Positions 57,201 to 64,000 of a stretch of DNA of 64,000 nucleotides are shown piece by piece. The notes beneath the pieces were generated by a model, which did not search any database, was not told the origin of the DNA, and saw nothing but the letters and a program-made list of their open reading frames with translations. Each line of letters begins with the position of its first letter. The first letter of the stretch is position 1. Source of the DNA: Protula sp. h YS-2021. Taxonomy: Eukaryota > Annelida > Polychaeta > Sabellida > Serpulidae. A program made the position numbers and the translations under genes. The stretch lies in contig OX457031.1 of the NCBI GenBank assembly GCA_949752745.1, forward strand, positions 20,394,199 to 20,458,198. Direction: 5' to 3'.

Positions 57201-60123
57201 AGCTCTATCTGATGTTATTTTAACTCTGTCTTTTGAAAAAAAAGAATGTCCTCCGTTAGAATCACTGACATAACCGCGGATCAGTTTGCGGCGACACACA
57301 GACACTTCTTCGCTGTTGAATAAGATTTTTTGTCTGATCGTTGTGCAGTTCTTTACATAGTGGAATACACTCCGCATTTTCTGTGACGTCACATAGGTCG
57401 ACCAGCAAGCAGCCGTGACGCAAGACGAGCCGACGAATGAGGGCTTCCGCACGCTGGACCTGTCAAGCCCGCTCGTCATTGGCGCGGCGGTCGACTACAA
57501 GGACGGCTTCGTGGGCTGTATGCGCGGCCTGCTCGTCAATGGCGAGATGCAGGATCTCCGCGGCATGGTGGAGCGGGGCGAGGTCACCTATGGCGTCTCC
57601 GCCGGTCAGTCACTTATTACTCTTGTTTTGAAATTAAAAAAAGTGAGGGGGTTGAGGTGCCGGGCATTATACAACTGGACATTATTAAAATAGGCCTTAG
57701 ACTTCTCAGATTGATAAAAAAATAAATTGTATAAGAAATCTACTAATTTTCGAATTGGATTTCTAGTTTTGTTATATCCTCCCCAGTGAACGATAGTGTT
57801 CAACTCGTATGAAAAGGTAAGTGGAAAAATTAAATAAAAAAATGATGGCACTCCTTTCAGGAAACAACACTTGAGTTCGAGTTGGGGCTTTATTTTACAG
57901 GTTGCCATGCCAAGTGCGCGAGTAACCCGTGCATGAACGAGGGCATATGTGTGGAGTATTATTCACATTACTGGTGTGACTGCGCCTACACACCTTACAG
58001 AGGATGGGTCTGTGGCAGAGGTGATATTTGTTTTTATTTGGGATTTTTTTTCGATGGGGTGGGGGGGGGAGGGGGGAGTTCTTAATATATTACTCTAAAT
58101 TATATTCAAGCGGCTTCTAGACGTTTCGGCCCAAAACCATTTCGGCCCATAGACGTTTCGGCCTAGTCCGAAATGGCAGACCTTTTCGGCCCAAGACGTT
58201 TCGGCCCACATCTGAACTGCCAAGATATTTCGGCCCACTTTTTTTTCCCAAGACTTTTCGGCCCAGTTTGCCAAGACTTTTCGGCCCAAGTCATTTCGGT
58301 CCACTAACAAAGTTATTACTTAGAAAGGGTTGAAAATTGAGGCTCATGTATTCATCAATTATTTCAAAACAGCAGTGAAATTTTATTCTTCTAACCAACT
58401 CCAGCGTCTGATGGCTTTCAACAATTATTTGCTGATCATCTCTGGTGTGTGTTGGAATATTTTTCTATTGCAATTCCAAGCTCATTTCATATACCTACTC
58501 TGGTATGTGATGGGTTAACAGTTAAGTAACTGACGGTAAATCAGCTCATAATCCTCTGCACATAATCTGCAGAGGATTATGAGCTGAATTACCAACTTCA
58601 TACGGCGTGTGGTGATTTTTATTTTTGTTGTTGATAGCACTTCGTAAACTAAATCCACACACACAATTAATTAGATGACTCTCGACTTGATGTGCCGGTT
58701 AAATATGGGTTTGTCCGTTGAAACGGAATTCTTGTGCGCTTTGGGTCAGCTCTACCACCGTCCCCTCCCCCCCCCCCCCATTAAGTAACTAGGAGGGCCA
58801 TAACCGTATTCCCTCCAAGCCATAAGAGACGCGTACCGAATGATTTCGAAGTATTTTTTTTAAAGGGATGGCCGGAAGACTCATTTGTGCTAATTTTGAA
58901 TTCCGTGGTGGTGAATAATTTTGCTGGAAGTATTTTGCTGGAATCGAAAAAATAGAAAAAAATAATGAATATTACAAAAGTTAAGAGAGAGGGCAGTGTG
59001 TCCAAAAAAGGTAAAAAAGAGAGATTTCACTCCAGATATAACCAGCAGTTTCCCACGTGGTATGTGTTGTGGGATAGAAGTTCTAGTGTCTCATGAAGTC
59101 CACAGTTTTACACACAATAATCCTAGACACATGAATTGGTTAAAGTGTATAAGAAGTTGTAATAACACGGATAATTCATCGAAGTCAGAACGCAATTGAT
59201 CATATCTTCACGAGGCTGCCTATTGCATTTCAGGTTAATTGCAATTACATATCATTTATCTAATTGCGGTATGCCTATGTATGTCCTTCAGGTTTTTATA
59301 AGTTGAAAATTTCAATCGTTAAAGAAAAAGCAGTATAAGCAATCTGAGATAATGCATCACATACGATTTAAATTCAAATAGGAATAGCTCCAGTTTCGAT
59401 TTTTAACAAACTGCTCTTGCAATGGCTTTTAAATTATCCATTAACTAAATGTCTAACACAAAATCAAAACATCTGTAAAATGATAGTTTAGTGGGCCGAA
59501 ACGTCTTGGGCCGAAAAGTCTTGGGAAAAGTGGGCCGAAACGTCTTGGGCCGAAAAGTCTTGGGGCACAAGTTTAACTAAAAAATGAGGGGGCCGAAACG
59601 TCTTGGGCCGAAACGTCTTGGGTCGAAAAGTCTTGGGCCGAATCGTCTATGGGAGTGGGCCGAAATGGTTTTGGGCCGAAACGTCTTGCTTGCTATTCAA
59701 GCAGTAACCATAATTAGTCCGTTCTTATCCATAAATAACCCCAGCACTGCGTACAGTCTACCCGTTTATCTCTACCTTACTTATTTCTATATGTTTTCCA
59801 AATGGTTTGCTGGCTCGTCGGGTCAGCCACTTTTAAAAAAACTCCTGCCTCTAGGCGCTAACGTGATATCGGTCAGCGTTATTTCCAGCACTGTACTGAG
59901 CGTCGTTTATTGTGCAGAGGTGGGCGCCAACATGCAGCCGGAGTACATGATCAAGTACATATTTGACGAGGACTCGGGTAATATCGCCACGGACGAGGAG
60001 ACGATCATCATTGGCTTCGCCACTCAGGAGAAGAAAGGCATGCTGATGCACATCAGGAATGATGACGAGAACAAACCCGAGTATATCACCGTGGAGCTCA
60101 ACAACAACGGTGAGTGAGTGAGT

Positions 60124-60194
<71 letters not shown>

Positions 60195-63100
60195 TCTGGG
60201 CCATGCTTTCCAAACTTTACCGTTCATTTGTATGTTATCGAGTGAAAAAGGCGTGGTTTATTTTTGTAAATTTGTAATACGTCAAATCAGAAATGCTGTT
60301 AATTAATTATCATTCATTTTAATTGTTAAATTTTGCAAACATAACTATATGTTTTTTATTGAACGCGTGTCTATTTTATGCCGCCTGAGGAACACTGTTC
60401 CTTCTGTGGAATATTATCAATAAAAACCGCAGTAAATTCAATATGAGGATCTGTATGGAAGTTTTGTTTGTGAACCAGGCGGAGTGAGAGTTGCGCTTGA
60501 TGTTGGATCGGGTTTCGGGAGAGAGGAACTGAACACGGACATACAAGGAGTGGATTTAACAAACAACCAGCAGCATGTCGTTAAAGTGAACCGTTACAAC
60601 AGGGGCAGGGAGCTTGTCATTGTCGTAAGAGTCATTTGTTTGTGGTGCCCAACTTGACAACAACAGCTGTAATGCAAGAACGCACTTAGTGTGTATAAGG
60701 TGTGCGTCCAGACACTTGCCTAAATGACCTACTCGACGAGCTTTGAAGTGGTTTTCTTTTTTCAAAATGGCCAGTATTGTATCAAGGTACTTTTCAGGAA
60801 TGTTCCTGGAGTTCCTGAGCTGTGTCATTCACAGGCCATTACCTTTTTTTGGCGAATCCCCCCGCGACCACAAATATTAATTTAAAAAGTAATGTTAATT
60901 ATTTATTTAATTTTACAGGTGGATGATTATCCTCCGGCAAGGAAGGTCTGGAATGATTTACCGGAATCTACGGATACTAGATTAGACAATCCAAAATTTA
61001 TCTATTTTGGGAGAAATGGTACGTGACTTTTGAACACCTGATTTTCGACATATCTGTCCACTCCCCCACCCCCCCCCCCCCCCTCCCACCCTGCAAGGAT
61101 GCAAACTACTAGACTATTACTAAAGAAGGTCTTTGTGTGAAAAAGTTATTATTGTTTACTTTTTTTTTTTTTTTGCTTGAAAAAGTAACGAAAGCATATG
61201 GTTCCAGTTTTTTTCGTTTTTTTCCAGAGACAACGCGTCCCGGTGATGGTTTTAAAGGTTGTTTGTTCCGCGCACAGTTTGACAATATCTACCCTTTCAA
61301 ACGTGTATTCCAAGATCCGCGACCAGATTATGTAGAATTATCAGGTAAGTTGTTTATTTTATTTATTTATTTCATTTTTTTTCTTTTTATAAAGCAGAGC
61401 AGCGTTTCTTTTAATCTTCCCCAAGTCTCGATTTGAGTTAAGTGTTTCATTTTGTCAAAGCTGAAAAAAATGCAAGAAAAGAGAGCGGAGGTCTGGCGTG
61501 AAAAGGTTGAGAGGAAGTATAGGTATACCTTAATTCTTTTAAATTCAAAATCACGTGGTGCACTTACGTGGTAAGCAAGCCACCTGGGAGAATAACTGTG
61601 GTTGTGAGTAATATATACTATTCAATCCTTGTAGTAGTTTGTGCGTAGATGGTTGGGGAACATTAGAAGCACACGGTAATACATATAGATGCCATTGTCT
61701 TAGTCATTCGGCGATAGATAAGAAGTAAATATGTGGTAAAATACCGTGCAGGTGTTTCCTTTTAACGTGTTAATACCGCAAATTGGTTGGCTGTAAGCAT
61801 AAAAAAAATGGCCATAGCGATATTATTTCAGTTCAAATACCGGCAGCGGTTGTGCTTCAGTTTTCTTTCTCGCTTTGATAACAACAATGAAGTGAATGAA
61901 GTATAATACAATATTTATATTTTCACGAGATATACGTGCGATGGAGTTTTTATGCAGCTGTTTTTCAAATGAAGTTGTGGTTGAGAAGTTTCACATTTGT
62001 GCGTTTTTAGACTTAAATTTCACACCAAAATACACTAATAAAAAAATGAATAACAGGCGACATCCAAGAGGACATGTGTGGCTTTGAGGAGGTGACACAC
62101 CCCCCTGAGCCTGCGGAGTTCCGCCCCACCCCGACCCCCGACCCCAATGCCACTACCACCAAGTCGAGCAGTGATGACGGCTATGGTCTGGATGATTTCG
62201 GGCCAGGCAACCAAGCCTTACTGGGAGGTATGCTCCACAGCACAGCTCCAGCATTGGAGTAGATTTTGAATTTCAGGTTGAGAGTGTGATTGGCCAATCA
62301 ACAGCTTGACCTAATTCCTGATTGGTGCTGTGAAAAATTTACCATATTTGTCATAATTTCTTTGTAACTAACATGCTTTGTATTTAAAAGCGTTCTATGT
62401 TTAATGCTGCAATTATTAATGTCTTCATCTAGTCTTTTTCCGCTAATTTTTTTAAATCTGGTAATCCAGTTGCGTTTTCCGTTGCTTTAAAATAATAACA
62501 TTTGACCCAAAAGGTGGGATTGTTTTCTGAATTAGTCCTGGAAATTCGCGTTTTCCGTTGGACGCCGCGGGGGAAAATCCCGGAAAATTTCCCCGACAGC
62601 TTCAGAGGCGGGGGCCCAACTCCTATCAGGACCCTCGGACCTCTGCTTTTTTCCGACCCTGCCATAATTTAAATTTCTGATATTCCCATCTTCATCATTC
62701 AGATTTCTGCAGGTTCCCGACCGGAAATCAGGGGCGCTCTGGTCCCCGCTAATTTCCGGCCCTGGAATTAGAGGTAGTGCTCTCATGCGCCGGGATGGGT
62801 TGGGGGGGGGGGGTTCAGCCGAGTTCGTGATAATTTTCTGATCGTCAGAGATTATGAAACAGCCCTTATCCATGTCATTTTGACAGCTTATCGTATATTC
62901 ATAAAGCAACAAGGATTTCAAGAGACATGGTTGATTGATCCTCGCTTTATCATTCTTGTGCTTGATCTATAATAATAATATAACTGTTTTTCACATTTAA
63001 CATGTAGTGGAGCAGAGACTGACCGTCTGTTCAAGGGCTTCAGCAAAAAAAAAAAAACATTTATTAAGTTTTTTATTTGATAATCATACTTGATTTACAT

Positions 63101-63542
63101 CACTTCAGGGAAAAGAGCAAAAAAAAAAAAAAAAAAAAAAAAAAACATTTTCATTGCGAAAGACGATTGGGGACATCATTTATCGTACTTTTTTGCGTTT
63201 TTAACTGTAGTTTTTTTTTTCGAAAGTGCTGAAGGCCTTGAGCATGTAACCTCTTTCCTTTACAATATTTCTATAATTCGATTATAAATGTAACTGAAAC
63301 CATTTAAAGTCTGCATAATCCAAGTTTCCATCTTTACCCTTTCATTGAAATTGCTTTCGAATTGTCTCGGTGATCACCAAGTATAGGAGAGATTGAGGAA
63401 AGTATGTGTGGTACTGCTGAGTGGGAGCACCCAGCGGAACCACCAGAATATAGGTTTAATCCCATATACACGGGGAAACCCCCTGCTGAGTCACGTGACG
63501 ACTACGGCGGGACTTCCGCTGTTGGTAGTGCACTTCTTGGTG
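45217..63542 (+). CDS. Contactin-associated protein / neurexin-IV family cell-adhesion protein; 3' end beyond window
   Basis: These are neuronal/septate-junction adhesion receptors with a large ectodomain, one membrane span and a short tail. Exons: 45217-45277, 49910-50062, 50354-50550, 50878-51019, 51380-51589, 52014-52192, 52707-52880, 53073-53231, 53410-53491, 53762-53938, 54312-54447, 54670-54902, 55154-55375, 55599-55757, 56084-56233, 56468-56638, 56982-57118, 57397-57604, 57901-58020, 59918-60109, 60479-60624, 60919-61018, 61228-61344, then 62057-62227 and/or 63387-63542. All phases agree. With the first of the paired exons they give 1,265 residues before the membrane span, close to vertebrate CASPR. 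Domain order is signal peptide, F5/8C (about 32-181), LamG, LamG, EGF (about 557), fibrinogen-like, LamG, EGF (about 984), LamG. Transmembrane and cytoplasmic exons lie to the right. Neurexin proper lacks F5/8C and fibrinogen-like parts, so Nrx-IV/CNTNAP is preferred. Confidence 0.96.
46190..47300 (+). repeat. Dispersed repeat family, longest copy (head plus body)
   Basis: The head (CAACTTTTACGGTAGTTTAG, ACACCTTTTAACTCCACAGA, GAAAATAGTACTTATAAAAG) matches copies at 14575, 21858 and 42990. The body from about 46370 matches 41940-42480. This copy joins both modules and suggests a parent element of about 1.1 kb. No open frame is long enough to code for a transposase. Confidence 0.6.
48048..48300 (+). 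repeat. Dispersed repeat of the GTCCGTACGTCCTTCCGTC type
   Basis: The segment GGCGAGGCATATATTGTTTT, then a CCGTACGTCCTTCCGTC run, then TTTCTCAGTAACGAGGCAGC and GATTGCAACCAAATTTTACA has the layout of widespread invertebrate repeats. The element at 25553 has an analogous layout. It has no coding value. Confidence 0.55.
49910..51019 (+). CDS. CNTNAP/Nrx-IV: F5/8 type C (discoidin) domain
   Basis: Three exons (49910-50062, 50354-50550, 50878-51019) encode a complete discoidin domain. It starts at the first Cys ([20 protein letters not shown]) and runs through [27 protein letters not shown] and [15 protein letters not shown]. It ends at the closing Cys in [10 protein letters not shown]. The first acceptor is CTTTCAG. 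Confidence 0.95.
51380..52880 (+). CDS. CNTNAP/Nrx-IV: first laminin G domain
   Basis: Exons 51380-51589, 52014-52192 and 52707-52880 give a typical LamG fold. Landmarks are [60 protein letters not shown], the [12 protein letters not shown] motif and a closing Cys in MLGTCQ. NFT and NMT are possible N-glycosylation sites. Confidence 0.94.
53073..54447 (+). CDS. CNTNAP/Nrx-IV: second laminin G domain
   Basis: Exons 53073-53231, 53410-53491, 53762-53938 and 54312-54447 encode a second LamG domain. Landmarks are [40 protein letters not shown], the [13 protein letters not shown] motif and the final Cys in INGSCS. The last exon ends in phase 2, which the EGF exon completes. Confidence 0.93.
54670..56233 (+). 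CDS. CNTNAP/Nrx-IV: EGF-like repeat and fibrinogen C-like domain
   Basis: Exon 54670-54902 encodes a six-Cys EGF repeat ([33 protein letters not shown]) and then the start of the fibrinogen-like region. Exons 55154-55375, 55599-55757 and 56084-56233 finish it. Landmarks are [14 protein letters not shown], the family-typical [26 protein letters not shown], and the conserved [19 protein letters not shown] and LGPLRCYED. Confidence 0.94.
56468..57604 (+). CDS. CNTNAP/Nrx-IV: third laminin G domain
   Basis: Exons 56468-56638, 56982-57118 and 57397-57604 encode it. Landmarks are [55 protein letters not shown] and [20 protein letters not shown]. The last exon is noticeably more GC-rich than its neighbours. 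Confidence 0.93.
57901..58020 (+). CDS. CNTNAP/Nrx-IV: second EGF-like repeat
   Basis: A single symmetric phase 1-1 exon encodes [16 protein letters not shown], then [16 protein letters not shown]. The intron after it holds the foldback-like element at 58112-59693. Confidence 0.9.
58112..59693. mobile_element. Foldback-like element with tandem-repeat inverted arms
   Basis: The left arm (58112 to about 58305) is a degenerate array of AAGACGTTTCGGCCC-type units. The right arm (about 59487-59693) is the same array in reverse complement, and both the outer and inner ends align (AGACGTTTCGGCCCAAAACC outside, CCACTAA inside). TATTCAAGC stands directly outside both ends (58103-58111 and 59694-59702), a possible 9-bp target duplication. 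The first and last 5-7 bp of the arms do not match well. The interior of about 1.18 kb has no recognisable transposase and contains a strong hairpin at 58535-58593. The layout recalls foldback/Mutator-like elements. Confidence 0.78.
58535..58593. repeat. Hairpin with 26-bp stem and 7-bp loop
   Basis: GGTAAATCAGCTCATAATCC plus TCTGCA at 58535-58560 pairs with 58568-58593 with one mismatch around the loop CATAATC. It lies inside the foldback-like element. Confidence 0.85.
59918..61344 (+). CDS. CNTNAP/Nrx-IV: fourth laminin G domain
   Basis: Exons 59918-60109, 60479-60624, 60919-61018 and 61228-61344 encode it. Landmarks are [70 protein letters not shown] and [20 protein letters not shown]. 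The last exon ends in phase 1 with a consensus donor (G/GTAAGT). Confidence 0.93.
60110..60195. repeat. (GA)n microsatellite at a splice donor
   Basis: GTGAGTGAGTGAGAGAGA starts at the donor of the LamG exon itself (60110). The donor thus sits in an unstable simple repeat with overlapping GTGAGT sites. Confidence 0.9.
61345..62056. other. Intron, no other feature seen
   Basis: AT-rich intron between the last LamG exon and the first of the paired juxtamembrane exons. Confidence 0.6.
62057..62227 (+). CDS. CNTNAP/Nrx-IV juxtamembrane exon, version 1
   Basis: A phase 1-1 exon after AATAACAG encodes [39 protein letters not shown] and [18 protein letters not shown], with donor G/GTATGC. The Cys-Gly after an acidic stretch and the Pro/Thr-rich stalk match the segment between the last LamG domain and the membrane in this family. 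The stalk has an NAT glycosylation site and many Thr/Ser. It is a paralogue of the exon at 63387. Confidence 0.88.
62228..63386. other. Intron between the paired juxtamembrane exons
   Basis: 1,159 bp with a diverged dispersed repeat around 62,520-62,800 (GGAAAATCCCGGAAAATTTC type), a poly-G run near 62,803 and a long poly-A run near 63,120-63,145. No further exon copy was found. Confidence 0.6.
63387..63542 (+). CDS. CNTNAP/Nrx-IV juxtamembrane exon, version 2
   Basis: A phase 1-1 exon after AAGTATAG encodes [37 protein letters not shown] and [15 protein letters not shown], with donor G/GTAAAT. It shares G-[DE]-I-x-E-x-MCG, HPxEPxE[FY]R, DDxYG and ALLG with the exon at 62057 but lacks its Pro-Thr-Asn stalk. 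Equal phases mean either exon, or both, can be spliced without a frameshift. Mutually exclusive use is inference. Confidence 0.85.
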
Positions 63543-64000
63543 GTAAATAAATAGCAGACCTTTTTATCAATGTCGCAGTGTTCACGACACGAATTTTGAG
63601 TGCATGTCCTCAGAATGTAAATAGTAAATTAGGTGCCTTTTGTGAAATCCTTGGAGACTGGTGCGTGCTTGGAATTGTCTGAGGGGTTTCCGTTATGGGG
63701 TTGCAAAGTGGTTTTCATTGCGCGACATTCTTGTTAAGCTGTGCAGAGCTTTGGTAATTGGATTTCGCGGGTGTGGAATCTTGTAGTAGTGCACTCTTTT
63801 TGCATGTTTTTGCATGAAAGGGGCACTTTGTGTGATATGCATGTTTTTTTATTTAGAAGGTCTAATAATTCCTTCCACAAAATCAGAAATGTTTCCTTAA
63901 ATGCCTCAAGTATAGCGCTAGGGCGTGCTAGTAACTGGGCTAATTCCCTGCCGTTGACATCTGAAATTATTTGGCAGTGAGTTTTAACCTCCTCCCCAAC
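63543..64000. other. Intron, window ends before the transmembrane exon
   Basis: No hydrophobic exon of about 20-25 residues with a phase-1 acceptor is visible, so the membrane span and cytoplasmic tail must be further right. Confidence 0.6.

Overview
The window is animal nuclear DNA, most likely from an invertebrate bilaterian. It holds genes with many short exons bounded by GT-AG introns, AT-rich introns and many short repeats. Two large plus-strand genes were reconstructed exon by exon: every junction listed keeps the reading frame, and most junctions join in phase with good splice signals. The species cannot be named from the sequence alone.

Left part (1-37,034). A 51-bp tandem array fills 1 to about 3,566. 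It is followed by the gene for separase, the protease that cleaves cohesin at anaphase. Twenty-five exons (4,759-37,034) encode about 2,230 residues and end in a typical caspase-like protease domain, with catalytic His in GHGGG and Cys in MGCSSG. The first visible exon opens at a splice acceptor and aligns with the interior of vertebrate separase, so a few hundred N-terminal residues probably lie left of the window or in unrecognised exons. A 16.4-kb intron (6,154-22,570) contains a minus-strand gene (10,650-14,442). That gene encodes a charged, coiled-coil-rich protein with a C-terminal domain resembling the T5orf172/Mug113 branch of the GIY-YIG superfamily. Two separase splice acceptors have been locally duplicated: one triplicated in frame at 28,961-29,037, and one decoy copy 71 bp before the exon at 22,571.

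Middle (37,035-45,216). Mostly repeats: an inverted-repeat element, a decayed LINE reverse transcriptase and members of a dispersed family. There are also minus-strand exons of a possible small multi-pass membrane protein (39,600-42,938).

Right part (45,217-63,542 and beyond). A contactin-associated protein/neurexin-IV gene on the plus strand. The exons give signal peptide, F5/8C discoidin, LamG, LamG, EGF, fibrinogen-like, LamG, EGF and LamG, then a juxtamembrane segment. The juxtamembrane segment is encoded by two tandem, related exons of the same phase (62,057-62,227 and 63,387-63,542), probably alternatively spliced. The transmembrane and cytoplasmic exons lie beyond 64,000. One intron carries a 1.58-kb foldback-like element (58,112-59,693) whose inverted arms are themselves tandem repeats, flanked by a 9-bp direct repeat.

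The two large genes have no evident functional link. Nothing here looks like a new multi-gene system. The most notable items are the duplicated juxtamembrane exons, the triplicated splice acceptor, the foldback-like element and the nested GIY-YIG-like gene.
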